A DNA stretch of 40,016 nucleotides from Vitreoscilla filiformis (GTDB lineage Bacteria; Pseudomonadota; Gammaproteobacteria; Burkholderiales; Burkholderiaceae_C). Each line of letters begins with the position of its first letter. The stretch's first letter is position 1. Position numbers and translations under genes: made by a program. The notes below the pieces were generated by a model. That model was given only the letters and a program-made list of their open reading frames with translations. It was not told the DNA's origin and made no database searches. Below, one piece after another: positions 1-8,209 of the stretch. The stretch covers positions 1-40,016 of the forward strand of contig NZ_CP022425.1 in assembly GCF_002222655.1 (NCBI RefSeq), given 5' to 3'.

Positions 1-2859
1 ATGACCATGCCCTTCTCTCCAAGCCCCAACGATGTATCAGTCCTGATGCTCAAAAAGGTGTTCGGGCCAATCGTTGATGTACTGGTGAGCGGGGCTGACC
101 CAAATACCGTGAGCAGCGCGTCTAGCCTGCTGGGCACTCTCTTCGTGACCTTCAACAGCGGCCTATTGGTCGTCGGCTCGATCATCGTGTCCTACGTGGC
201 CGTCATGGGCGCGGTCAACACCGCCAACGACGGCGAGGCGATGGGCAAGGCGTGGAGCACGGTCTGGACGCCCGTACGCATCGTCGCGGGCGCTGGCGTT
301 CTCTTGCCATCCGCGAGCGGTTACTCCTTCATCCAGATGCTCGTGTTGATGATCTCTCTGTGGAGCGCTGGCTTCGGGAGCACGATCTACAAGGCAGGCA
401 TGACCCTGTCGTTTTTGAAGCCGGACGGCATCGTCGCCACGTCAACCTCAACTCCCGGCTCAAGCTACGGACTTCGTGAGTTCGCCAAGGCCTATCTACC
501 CGTCGCTTACTGCGCGCGAGCCGCCAACACGATCTACGCCGACCCAGCCGGGAACCCGAGCGTGATGGCGAACAACGCCCAAGCCGACCGCATCACAACC
601 GTAGACGGTCGCACGGACTACACCTTCTTCATCAAGGATCGAAACGCCGCCACGAACCTCGCGGGTGGCGAGCCGTTTTGCGGCACGGTCAAGATCAGCA
701 CCTACACCCCCACTGGATCAGCGGAAGCCACCGGGACATCGGTCGCGATCTCAACTCTGCACAGCGGCATCAGTTCGGCCAAAGCAGCGGCTGCGGTCGC
801 CCTGATGACCGACATCGACAACTGGGTTGCCACGATGCCCAGCGACTGGACGCAGCCGGGCTGGAACAACGTCAACTCGGCTCAGTTCAATTCGATCGTC
901 AAGACTCGCGAGGATGCACTGGTAGCCCAGATGACCGCACAGGCGAGCGGTAGCGAGGCCTCGATCAACAACGGGGTGGACGCCTTCGTCACGGCAATGA
1001 CTGACGAGGGCTGGGCATCCGCTGGTGGCTGGTATCAACGTGTCGGAGCAATCCGCAAGGAGATCAACGGCCTGATGAAAGAACCTGCTGGCTCAGCCAC
1101 TGAACCGTCGTTGAGTAGCTTGCCAGAGGATGCCAGAGCACAGGTGTTGATGGGCAGTGTGACCACACTCGCCGAAACGATCATCAAGAAGGCCGAAGAG
1201 CCGGGCAAAGGCTACGACGTAACGAGTGCCCCTGCGGCGGACTTCGGCAGCGCGTTCCCCAAGTCTGGGACATCAGACATCAACGTCTCGGCCATGAAGG
1301 ATGACATCGGCAGCAAGTTCGGGTCACTGGTCAACACGACGATGAAGGGTGCCACCGACATCATGATCGGCTCGGGCAGTGGCGTTGATGCCGTCTCCCG
1401 GATCAAGTTGACGGGCGACTACCTCGTCTTGGCTCTCACGTCCGTCGAGCTTGCCAAAGTGACCCTCCAAACGAGCGTTACTGCTTTGCGTGTGGTCGTT
1501 GGCGCAGCCGGTGGTTTGCAGGTACTTGGCAACAAGGCCGACTTCCGGGGCGTCACCGATCCGCTGTGGGACTGGGTGTTGGCCGTACCGATTGAGATGC
1601 TCAAAGAGCTTGGTTCCTACCTCAAGCCACTTGCCTTCTATTTCTCGGTTTTGCTGCCCTCCCTGCCCTACACGATCTTCATGGTGACGGTGGTGGGTTG
1701 GCTGCTGTCCGTACTCCTCACAACGATTGCAGCTCCTATGTGGGCCATCATGCACATGCGCCCGAGTCAGACGTTTGTCGGCTCGGAAGCACAAGGCTAC
1801 CTGCTATTGATGGCCCTGTTTGCTCGGCCTGCCTTGGCTGTGATCGGCCTGTTTGCTGCCATGCTGGTGGCTGATCCAGTTGTCGATTTCATCACCCAAG
1901 CCTTCTTCTCGATGCGGGGTGCCGTCGTCACCTCGACAGGCATGTTCCCCGGCGCACTGGTGGACTTCATCACCTTCGCGTGGTGGATGGTTGCTTTCGG
2001 CATCGTGTTGTTGCCGGTGCTGTACATGATCTTTGGCCTTCCGAACGCGCTCCCTGATCGTGTCTTGGCATGGCTCAACGTCGGCGTACAAGACCTCGGT
2101 GCAACACACGCCGCCTCGAACATTCGTGGTGGCGTAGCGATGGCGGCAATGCAGCAAGCTGCATCGAAAAGCCAACCCCGTCGATTGCCCGATGAAGGAG
2201 GAAACGGTGGCTCGCCAAGAGGGCCGATTGGCGGCGGCGGTCCGGGCCGTGGTGACGGCAGTCTGCGCAGCTTGCCCGGCAACACGCCCATTAACGCTGG
2301 GCATCAAGGCGTGGCTCCCGCCACTTCTGACAGCTTAGACCCCGGCGCTGGGCCGACAAGCCCGCGAGGGATTGGCGGTGGGCAGGGTGTCGCTTCGCCC
2401 ACAAGCTCGACCAACAACCCAGCAGCACCTCTTTCCGCTGGCACGAGCAACCCGCCATCGTCGCAAGTCGATTTCTCTGAGCGCTCAGGTAGCCAGCGCT
2501 TGAGCGATGCGGTTGGGGTCGCCCTCGGTACTGCCGCAGTGAGCGCAGCTCGAGCCCTCAAGGAATCCGGCTCTCGTGTCTTGGCTGGCGATGTACGCGG
2601 TGGGGTTGCTGCTCTGGGCAGCGGTATCGCTGACGCCGCGTCGGCGACAGCCAACGAAGGAGCTGCCGCCTATCGCGAAGGTGCAGAGGCACGGATTGCA
2701 GCGGCCGTCGCAAGCAAACAAGGTTCGGCCCCATCCGGAACAGATACCTCAAGCGATGCACCACTTGAACAAGCCACAGATGCCCCGGTGGAGAGTGACT
2801 CCGTGGTGAGCGCTGGTGCCGAAGCACCGCAAGCAACGTCTCAGGAGGAAAAGGCATGA
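1..2859 (+). CDS. traY: DotA/TraY family conjugation membrane protein
   Basis: A 952-residue polytopic inner-membrane protein resembling TraY of IncI plasmids and DotA of Legionella, large channel-associated components of I-type (type IVB) secretion systems that move DNA during conjugation. Hydrophobic segments are visible near residues 46-70, 92-125, 465-500, 535-585, 600-630 and 650-690, separated by a long soluble loop (about 130-465). The last 230 residues are Gly/Ser/Pro/Ala-rich and look disordered. The N-terminal stretch with VRIVAGAGVLLPSASGYSFI is typical of the family. The ATG is the first base of the window, so an upstream start or RBS cannot be judged. It overlaps the next gene by four bases (ATGA), so it is probably the end of a tra operon whose other genes lie to the left. 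Family assignment is confident; the exact symbol is by analogy. Confidence 0.85.
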   Translation: MTMPFSPSPNDVSVLMLKKVFGPIVDVLVSGADPNTVSSASSLLGTLFVTFNSGLLVVGSIIVSYVAVMGAVNTANDGEAMGKAWSTVWTPVRIVAGAGVLLPSASGYSFIQMLVLMISLWSAGFGSTIYKAGMTLSFLKPDGIVATSTSTPGSSYGLREFAKAYLPVAYCARAANTIYADPAGNPSVMANNAQADRITTVDGRTDYTFFIKDRNAATNLAGGEPFCGTVKISTYTPTGSAEATGTSVAISTLHSGISSAKAAAAVALMTDIDNWVATMPSDWTQPGWNNVNSAQFNSIVKTREDALVAQMTAQASGSEASINNGVDAFVTAMTDEGWASAGGWYQRVGAIRKEINGLMKEPAGSATEPSLSSLPEDARAQVLMGSVTTLAETIIKKAEEPGKGYDVTSAPAADFGSAFPKSGTSDINVSAMKDDIGSKFGSLVNTTMKGATDIMIGSGSGVDAVSRIKLTGDYLVLALTSVELAKVTLQTSVTALRVVVGAAGGLQVLGNKADFRGVTDPLWDWVLAVPIEMLKELGSYLKPLAFYFSVLLPSLPYTIFMVTVVGWLLSVLLTTIAAPMWAIMHMRPSQTFVGSEAQGYLLLMALFARPALAVIGLFAAMLVADPVVDFITQAFFSMRGAVVTSTGMFPGALVDFITFAWWMVAFGIVLLPVLYMIFGLPNALPDRVLAWLNVGVQDLGATHAASNIRGGVAMAAMQQAASKSQPRRLPDEGGNGGSPRGPIGGGGPGRGDGSLRSLPGNTPINAGHQGVAPATSDSLDPGAGPTSPRGIGGGQGVASPTSSTNNPAAPLSAGTSNPPSSQVDFSERSGSQRLSDAVGVALGTAAVSAARALKESGSRVLAGDVRGGVAALGSGIADAASATANEGAAAYREGAEARIAAAVASKQGSAPSGTDTSSDAPLEQATDAPVESDSVVSAGAEAPQATSQEEKA

Positions 2860-3317
2860 GCGAGAACTTTTGGGCCACACAAGACGCGGCCATCGCGATG
2901 GGTCACGCGGGCAAGGCTGTAGGTCGCCGCCAAGGTCAAGAAGAAGGCTATCAAGACGGCTTGGCAGATGGCTTTGCGCGCGGTCGTAAGTACGGTCAAG
3001 ACGAGGGTGTGGCAGCGATGCAAGCCCAACTCGATGCCCTGAATCAGCAGCGCAATGCACTGCAAGAGCTGTCAAACGGCTTGGTTATGGCCCTTGGTGC
3101 CGCCGTGGATGTACTCAAAGGTGCCAGCACTGACGACAAGGTGCGGTTTGCACAGAGCTATGTCCATCGGGTAGATCAAGCCCTCCAAAAAGGCATGTTG
3201 CGGGTCGCCCCTCATCTCGATCCCAACTTTGCAAAGCCGATGGCGCAAAGCAGCGCCTTCATTCGCGAAGCGCTGGAAACCACGCTGCGCGCCCATGACA
3301 ACGAAATTTCCCCGTAA
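2856..3317 (+). CDS. Small soluble protein coupled to TraY
   Basis: A 153-residue hydrophilic protein with no signal peptide or membrane segment. The N-terminal third is rich in Gly, Gln and charged residues with repeated G-x3-G spacing (GKAVGRRQGQEEGYQDGLADGFARGRKYG read in pieces), and residues 45-75 can form a short coiled coil (QAQLDALNQQRNALQELSNGL). Its ATG overlaps the traY stop as ATGA, and GGAGG lies inside the end of traY, so translation is probably coupled. Context suggests a cytoplasmic accessory of the conjugation machine. I do not recognise the family and assign no function. Confidence 0.75.
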   Translation: MSENFWATQDAAIAMGHAGKAVGRRQGQEEGYQDGLADGFARGRKYGQDEGVAAMQAQLDALNQQRNALQELSNGLVMALGAAVDVLKGASTDDKVRFAQSYVHRVDQALQKGMLRVAPHLDPNFAKPMAQSSAFIREALETTLRAHDNEISP

Positions 3318-3331
3318 CAGGAGAGTCACCT

Positions 3332-3601
3332 ATGCGCCGTCCCTCGATCACCTTCCTGCGCGCCACCCAGCTCAACAGCCGTGTGCGTCGCGTCACTCCC
3401 TCCGCCGTCCGCACCGCCCGCATCGTGGCTACCGATGACGGCTTCGAGCTGCACGCCACGCTGGCAGGCAGCACCGACCGCTGGGTTCTGACCAGTCCGG
3501 GCGGCATCGCCAGCACTTTCGGCGATCTGCCGGGCCTGCGCGAGTTCGCCTCTGTCGTCCTCGGCCGCGACCGCGTGCCCCTGTCATACCAAGCTGCTTG
3601 A
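3332..3601 (+). CDS. Hypothetical 89-aa protein
   Basis: An 89-residue basic protein preceded by a good ribosome-binding site (AGGAGAG at about 3319) and followed directly by the next secreted protein. The middle (FELHATLAGSTDRWVLTSPGG) reads like a small beta-rich fold; there is no signal peptide and no cysteine. It is co-directional and closely packed with traY and the envelope genes downstream, so it is probably part of the same transcript. No family recognised. Confidence 0.6.
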   Translation: MRRPSITFLRATQLNSRVRRVTPSAVRTARIVATDDGFELHATLAGSTDRWVLTSPGGIASTFGDLPGLREFASVVLGRDRVPLSYQAA

Positions 3602-3615
3602 AAGGCCCGCGCACC

Positions 3616-4101
3616 ATGAAAGCCACCCGCACCCTGATCGCTTCCGCCCTGCTGCTGGCCGCCTCGCTGGCCAGCGCGCAAATGCCCGCCGCCCTGCGCG
3701 ATGCAAACGCCCCCGCAGCGGGTGACTGGGCCAAGGCCTCCGCAATCCTGCGCGCCGCCATCGAGTGCCGCGAGCCGCTGCCCCCCGTGGCGTCGGTGCT
3801 GGGCACCTTCGGCCTGACAAACAAGCAGCTCGATGGCGACCACAAGCTGCCCGAGGCGCTGACCGTGTTCGGCTCGCTCAAGGTGTCAGCCATCTCGATC
3901 TTCCACGGCGACGAAGAGGAAGGCAGCTCGTACACCGTCCAGCCGGTCGGCGCGAAGCTGGCCGAAGTGGCGAAAGCCGCAGACCTCAAGAAAGACGGCC
4001 CGCGCTACGTGCGCAAGGTCAAGGGTGGCATCGTCGAAGCCAGCGAGCCGCAGCCCGGCACCGTCCAGCTCGCCTGCATTCGTGGGGGCGGCCATGAATA
4101 A
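3616..4101 (+). CDS. Hypothetical exported protein, 161 aa
   Basis: The ATG at 3616 is chosen over an in-frame TTG at 3598 because it starts a clean Sec signal peptide (MKATRTLIASALLLAASLASA followed by Q), predicted to be cleaved after residue 21. The mature protein is about 140 residues with two cysteines (one in AIECREP, one in LACIRGG near the C-terminus) that could form a periplasmic disulfide. The middle region (FGSLKVSAISIF, SSYTVQPVG) suggests a beta-rich fold. It overlaps the next exported protein by eight bases. Lying between traY and an M23 peptidase, it is likely a periplasmic accessory of the conjugation system. Function unknown. Confidence 0.7.
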   Translation: MKATRTLIASALLLAASLASAQMPAALRDANAPAAGDWAKASAILRAAIECREPLPPVASVLGTFGLTNKQLDGDHKLPEALTVFGSLKVSAISIFHGDEEEGSSYTVQPVGAKLAEVAKAADLKKDGPRYVRKVKGGIVEASEPQPGTVQLACIRGGGHE

Positions 4102-4900
4102 AGCCGCCATCACCAAGCCCGCCATCGGCGTGCTGGTGGGCGCGTCTCTCGCGCTGGCCGCCAGCGCTGGTGCGTCCCAGACCGGGGGCAACTGGTTCTC
4201 GTCCATGTTCTCAACGGGCGGCAGCGGTAGTGCCAGCTCGGGCGTTTCGTCGGAGATGGCCGCCGTGGATGCGGCCATGAACCAGAAGATGCAAGATGAC
4301 TTGAAGAACTGCGACGACGTGGGCATCGGCGCGAGCATCAAGACAGCCATCGGCGCGCACAGCGAGATGGCCTCGGCCACGCCGAACGTCGAAAGCCTCT
4401 TCGACGTGAATGACTCCTGCTTCGCGAGCGTCAGCCAGATCATCGACCTGTCGTTCTCGATCCCGTCCCTCGGCTCGATCCTGTCATCGGCCCAAGACGC
4501 CGTGCTCAAGTACGCGCAGAAGAAAGTGTGCAGCACCGTGGGCAAGGTGTCCGGCATGGTCACGTCGCCCATCAACCAAGCCATCGGGCAGTGGAACACC
4601 TTGGGCCAGCAGTTCACCGACATCAACGGCATGGCGAACAGCGCCGTGGGTGGCTCGATGAGCACGTTCGATCCGCAGCTTGGCAGCGCTTACAAGCCCG
4701 CCTCGGCCGCAACCGGCTACAGCGTGAACGCCAACGCCTTCGGCTCGAACCAGACCGTTTTCAACACCGGGGCCAGCACGCAGCAGGGTGCGCAGACCGC
4801 GCCCGCGACCTCGGCACAGCCGCAGGCCAGCCAGCAGGCTCAACCCACACAAACCGAACCCCAGAGTTTCACAAGCTGGGCTTCGAGCCTCTTCAACTGA
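4094..4900 (+). CDS. Hypothetical exported protein, Gln/Ser-rich tail
   Basis: The ATG at 4094 is preferred to an upstream in-frame start because it begins a signal peptide (basic MNKAAITKPAIG, hydrophobic LVGASLALAASAGA) and overlaps the preceding stop. The 268-residue product has a Gly/Ser-rich linker after the signal, a central region of about 120 residues with three cysteines (in KNCDD, DSCFA and KVCST) and hydrophobic helices (IIDLSFSIPSLGSILSSA), then a low-complexity Ala/Gln/Thr/Pro tail ending FTSWASSLFN. The layout recalls periplasmic assembly proteins of conjugation systems, but I cannot name a family. It sits fourteen bases before the peptidase gene, probably in one operon. Confidence 0.65.
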   Translation: MNKAAITKPAIGVLVGASLALAASAGASQTGGNWFSSMFSTGGSGSASSGVSSEMAAVDAAMNQKMQDDLKNCDDVGIGASIKTAIGAHSEMASATPNVESLFDVNDSCFASVSQIIDLSFSIPSLGSILSSAQDAVLKYAQKKVCSTVGKVSGMVTSPINQAIGQWNTLGQQFTDINGMANSAVGGSMSTFDPQLGSAYKPASAATGYSVNANAFGSNQTVFNTGASTQQGAQTAPATSAQPQASQQAQPTQTEPQSFTSWASSLFN

Positions 4901-4914
4901 CCGAGGACTGAGAG

Positions 4915-6036
4915 ATGCACAAGCCGCTCGTTCTGACCCTCGCGCTGGCGATCAGCGGCAGCGCATTCGCTGACACCTGCATGGTGTCGCCTACCTCGAA
5001 GGAGCAAGTCTCCGGCCGCTTCGGCAAGTTCCGTGAGGGTGGTGCCGCCAACTTCGGATCGGGCAATGCCAAGCCGCACATGCACGATGGCCTCGACTTC
5101 TCCACCAGCGGCCAAAGCGCGCCGCTGTATGCCACCTCGGCGGGCACGGTGACGTGGGCCAAGCTGCGCGGCAGCGCAGGCAACACCGTCATCATCAAGC
5201 GGGACAACGGGCAGTCGGCCGTGTACTACCACTTGAGCTACATCGCGGTGAAGGAAGGCGACAAGGTGCAGGCCGGGCAGGAGATCGGCCGGGCCGGTTC
5301 CACCGGGATGAAGCCGGGCGGCGCAGTCCACCTGCACTTCATCTATGGCGTGCCCAACGCGGATGACGCCCGCGCCAAGACCTTCTCGGCAGACGCGAAC
5401 AAGAACCCGACATTCAACCCGGCGCAGCTCCCGAACGCGATCAGCAAGCAGAGCACGGCTTTCAACTACGCGACCGACCCGTCGCCGTACTTCTGCAAGA
5501 CCTTCCCGATTCAGAACGACGGCCTGTATCCGGTGCTGGGCAGCGACACGATGGCCCAGTACAACAAGCTGTTCGGTGCGACTCCGGCGATGGGCGTGCC
5601 GCCGACCACCCAGTTCGATCCGGTGCAGGTGGCCGCAGCCAACGGCGACGCCTTGCAGGCCGCCGCCAAGGGCGCGACCTCGATGGCAAACGTGCTCAAC
5701 GATGCGGACGGCTACGGCTCACTGCCCTCCCCGCCGATTGGTGACTTTGAAACCATGTCACCGGCCGAGATGATGAGTACCGAAGCGCAGCGCCGGTTCG
5801 CGGACTCCGAGTGGAACAAGTCCATCACGCAGGTGAGCAGCCGCGCCCTGTGGGTGGACTACCTGCGCGCTCAGGGTGTTTCAGCCCAGCTCAATGCGGC
5901 CATCCGGCAGAAAAAAGAGCGCATGGAAGCTCTCTTGGCGCTCTACACCTCTCAGAAGCTCGCTGTGAAGCGGCAGCAAGTAGAAGCCGCCCGCGACCGG
6001 GCACAGCGCGCCGACGTGCAGCGCTCGATCCAGTAA
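4915..6036 (+). CDS. Secreted M23-family metallopeptidase
   Basis: A 373-residue exported protein with a signal peptide (residues 1-19, ending GSAFA) and an M23/LytM-type zinc peptidase domain at about residues 30-150. The metal and catalytic residues are visible: H57-x3-D61 inside HMHDGLDF, H106 in YYHLSY, and the HxH motif H139-L-H141. Such enzymes cut peptide cross-links in peptidoglycan. In a conjugation operon the likely role is local wall remodelling for assembly of the transfer channel, like the lytic transglycosylases of other systems. Residues 160-373 are family-unspecific and end in a basic, coiled-coil-prone helix (QKKERMEALLALYTSQKLAV). Domain call is strong; the conjugation role is inferred from context. 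Confidence 0.85.
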   Translation: MHKPLVLTLALAISGSAFADTCMVSPTSKEQVSGRFGKFREGGAANFGSGNAKPHMHDGLDFSTSGQSAPLYATSAGTVTWAKLRGSAGNTVIIKRDNGQSAVYYHLSYIAVKEGDKVQAGQEIGRAGSTGMKPGGAVHLHFIYGVPNADDARAKTFSADANKNPTFNPAQLPNAISKQSTAFNYATDPSPYFCKTFPIQNDGLYPVLGSDTMAQYNKLFGATPAMGVPPTTQFDPVQVAAANGDALQAAAKGATSMANVLNDADGYGSLPSPPIGDFETMSPAEMMSTEAQRRFADSEWNKSITQVSSRALWVDYLRAQGVSAQLNAAIRQKKERMEALLALYTSQKLAVKRQQVEAARDRAQRADVQRSIQ

Positions 6037-6054
6037 CACCCAAGGGAGAACGAC

Positions 6055-6846
6055 ATGGAAAACCTCGACCTGACCGCCGTCGCCCGCATGGGCTTGATCC
6101 TCGCGCACCTGCTGGCCTTCGCAGCGGCTTTCGCGGCCGTGGCCTTCGGTGACTTCGCCATCTTCCGCCGCCGTCGCGTGGACACGGAGCTGCTGACCAA
6201 GGCCGCCAACGGCGTGACCCTCGCGCTCACGGCTCTGTGGATCACCGGCTTCGCCGTCATCCTGCTGGACACGCGGCTTGACCTGGCTGTGCTGTGGAGC
6301 AAGCCCAAGCTGCTGGCCAAGCTCTCCATCGTGGGCCTGCTGACGCTCAATGGCATCGCCTTGCACCGCTGGGCCTTCCCGCTGTTCAGCCAGCCGCAGG
6401 ACGATCCACACCGTGCAGCCTTCCTGCCCGCCGTGCTGGGGGCCGTCAGCGCCACGACGTGGACGTTTGCGGCCTTCGTGGGTGTCGGCAAGGCCGTGGC
6501 CCCGGCACTGGGCTACAGCGGCTTCATGGCCCTGTACGCGTTTTCCGTGGCGGTTGGCGTCTGGGTATCTCTGACCTACGTCCGCCCTCGCCTCGCGGCC
6601 CAGATGCTGCCGCCTGAGCCTGTTCACACCATCCTTGAGTTGCACACCCGTCAGGTACTCGGCCCGGTGGGCATGGACTACCTGCATGGGCAAGGCATCC
6701 AGTCGGCTGACATCGCCACTGACCCGGTGGCGGCCGTGGGCCGCATCGGTGCGGCTCTGGAAAACCTCGCGCCGGAAGCCCGTGAGCAGTTCGACCGGCT
6801 GGCCCACGCCACCCTACGCAAGCACGACCTGCTGCAAGCCGCTTGA
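6055..6846 (+). CDS. Multi-pass inner membrane protein
   Basis: A 263-residue protein with five or six hydrophobic helices (about residues 12-34, 52-72, 87-103, 122-146 and 153-175) and a soluble C-terminal tail of some 80 residues. Histidines lie within or beside helices 1 (LILAHLLAF) and 3 (LNGIALHRW), which recalls haem- or metal-binding membrane proteins of the CopD/DUF type, but this is only a resemblance. A ribosome-binding site (AAGGGAGAA) precedes the ATG by six bases. It follows the peptidase gene by eighteen bases and is probably co-transcribed. Function unknown. Confidence 0.65.
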   Translation: MENLDLTAVARMGLILAHLLAFAAAFAAVAFGDFAIFRRRRVDTELLTKAANGVTLALTALWITGFAVILLDTRLDLAVLWSKPKLLAKLSIVGLLTLNGIALHRWAFPLFSQPQDDPHRAAFLPAVLGAVSATTWTFAAFVGVGKAVAPALGYSGFMALYAFSVAVGVWVSLTYVRPRLAAQMLPPEPVHTILELHTRQVLGPVGMDYLHGQGIQSADIATDPVAAVGRIGAALENLAPEAREQFDRLAHATLRKHDLLQAA

Positions 6847-6856
6847 AGGAAAAGCC

Positions 6857-7015
6857 ATGATCCTGCACTTGCCCATGCCCCGTCCTCTACCTGTCCACGC
6901 TGTCACCAGTACCGATGCCGACATTGAATGGACTGCCATCCAATGGTTGCTGTTCGAGCTGGACATGGCTGGCCTGCGCTTGGCGCGGGCCTCGGAATGG
7001 CAGTCACAGCCATGA
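6857..7015 (+). CDS. Hypothetical 52-aa protein
   Basis: A 52-codon ORF with AAGGAAA eight bases before its ATG. Its stop overlaps the start of the next gene (ATGA at 7012-7015), an arrangement typical of coupled genes. The product (starting MILHLPMPRPLPV, ending SEWQSQP) has one amphipathic helix and no signal or cysteine. It could be a real microprotein or simply a translational leader for the downstream gene. No family recognised. Confidence 0.45.
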   Translation: MILHLPMPRPLPVHAVTSTDADIEWTAIQWLLFELDMAGLRLARASEWQSQP

Positions 7016-7503
7016 TCCTGTTCTTCGACTTCGAGCGGCTGCTGTACGGGCAGACCATCGGTGACATCGGGCCTGCTGCCCGGCTGGCCAAGGTGCTGAT
7101 GCCCTTCCCGCAGGTGGATCTCGTGCTGACGCGGTGGCGCATCGGAGCGATGCGATCCGTCGATGACGTGCGCGGCGAGCTGCCCGAGCTGGGCGAGCGC
7201 ATCAACGACGTGGCGTACCGGCCTGTGCGCTCGGATGAGCAACCGGAGCGCGAGATCACCGGCACGCTGCGCCGGACGCGGCAGCTCTACTGGGCGGCCG
7301 TGGTGCCGGTCGGAGACACGCAAGGCTACATCGAGCAGGCCACCCGGTCAGGTGCGCCGCTGATCCAGTGCCGGAATGGTTTTGATGATGAGGCTGCGCA
7401 GCGGCTGCAAGCCGCCTTGGCGCGTGTTGTTTTCAACGAGGAGCTGGTCAGCGGTGTGCGCCGTCCGCTCCGGCAAACACTGGGGGAGGCCCTGCCATGC
7501 TGA
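7012..7503 (+). CDS. Hypothetical 163-aa protein
   Basis: Start chosen at 7012 (MILFFDFERLLYG) because it overlaps the preceding stop; an in-frame ATG at 6928 lies inside the 52-codon ORF. The protein is soluble, mixed alpha/beta, with PAARLAKVLMPFPQVDLVLTRWR and a C-terminal helix rich in Arg and Glu. It overlaps the next gene by seven bases. Like its neighbours it belongs to a run of short, overlapping, co-directional genes after the peptidase; their order suggests one transcriptional unit. I do not recognise a domain. Confidence 0.6.
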   Translation: MILFFDFERLLYGQTIGDIGPAARLAKVLMPFPQVDLVLTRWRIGAMRSVDDVRGELPELGERINDVAYRPVRSDEQPEREITGTLRRTRQLYWAAVVPVGDTQGYIEQATRSGAPLIQCRNGFDDEAAQRLQAALARVVFNEELVSGVRRPLRQTLGEALPC

Positions 7504-8090
7504 TGCTGATTGAGCACGATTCGATTCTTTCCACGCCCGAGGCACGCCAGAGCTTGGCCGCCTTCGTCGCGCACCGTCCGAACATCAACGTGGCGGTGTT
7601 CCATTCGGCCAAGTTGTCGGCCGCCGAAGTCTGCGAGGCCTACCCGCCCGAGCTGCGCGAGCGCCTGATGCTGACGCCGGACACCCCGCGCGACCGCGAT
7701 CTGCGGTTCTGGATCAGCTATGAGGCCGGTTGCGTGTTTGCAGCCCTGCGGAGCAACGGCCAACTGGCCCAGTGCGAGGCCGTCGTGTGTCTGGTTCCCC
7801 CCGCTTGGGGCGACACGGCCCGCGAGCAGTTCGGCGAAAAGCGGGTGGTGGTCATTGGTGAGCCGTTCAGCGTGGACACGGCCCGCCGTCTGGCCCGCAG
7901 CCTCTCGACCTACCGTCGCGCGCCGGTCGAACCGTCGCCGCGCAGCTTGCCCAGCAAGGCCTCTGTGGCGTCGATGGCAGCGACCTCGGCAGGCGTGAAC
8001 ACCTCTTCACGCGGCAAGTCGTCGGGCCACTCCACCCGCTCGGCTTCGCTTTCCCAGCGCGTGGCCAGCTCGGCGAGCATCTTGGGGTAG
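7497..8090 (+). CDS. Hypothetical protein; 3' end antisense to kfrA operon
   Basis: A 197-residue ORF overlapping the preceding gene by seven bases. Residues 1-138 look like a genuine globular protein (MLMLIEHDSILSTPEARQSL, then FWISYEAGCVFAAL and VVVIGEPFSVDTARRLARSL), possibly an alpha/beta fold. From residue 139 the sequence becomes Ser/Ala/Arg-rich and is the exact antisense of the - strand gene ending at 7910. The last 60 residues may therefore be a by-product of convergent overlap, or the real protein may be longer than needed. Function unknown. It closes the + strand run that begins with traY. Confidence 0.55.
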   Translation: MLMLIEHDSILSTPEARQSLAAFVAHRPNINVAVFHSAKLSAAEVCEAYPPELRERLMLTPDTPRDRDLRFWISYEAGCVFAALRSNGQLAQCEAVVCLVPPAWGDTAREQFGEKRVVVIGEPFSVDTARRLARSLSTYRRAPVEPSPRSLPSKASVASMAATSAGVNTSSRGKSSGHSTRSASLSQRVASSASILG

Positions 8091-8209
8091 TGCTGGATCA
8101 GCTCGGCCCCCGGCCCGGCGATCTGGCAACCGTCGATGACCTGCTGCAAGCTCGATGCGGTCAGCCGCAGGTCGTCGATCAACGCCGCGATCCTGCGCGG
8201 CGTGCTCAC
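7910..8209 (-). CDS. Small protein coupled to KfrA
   Basis: A 99-residue, mostly helical acidic protein (IAALIDDLRLTASSLQQVIDGC, PKMLAELATRWESEAERVEW). It starts with GTG at 8209, overlapping the kfrA stop as GTGA, so it is probably translated by coupling to kfrA. Co-occurrence with kfrA suggests a plasmid maintenance accessory, but no domain is recognised. Its 3' end overlaps the convergent + strand gene by 181 bases. Confidence 0.65.
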   Translation of the reverse strand: MSTPRRIAALIDDLRLTASSLQQVIDGCQIAGPGAELIQHYPKMLAELATRWESEAERVEWPDDLPREEVFTPAEVAAIDATEALLGKLRGDGSTGARR

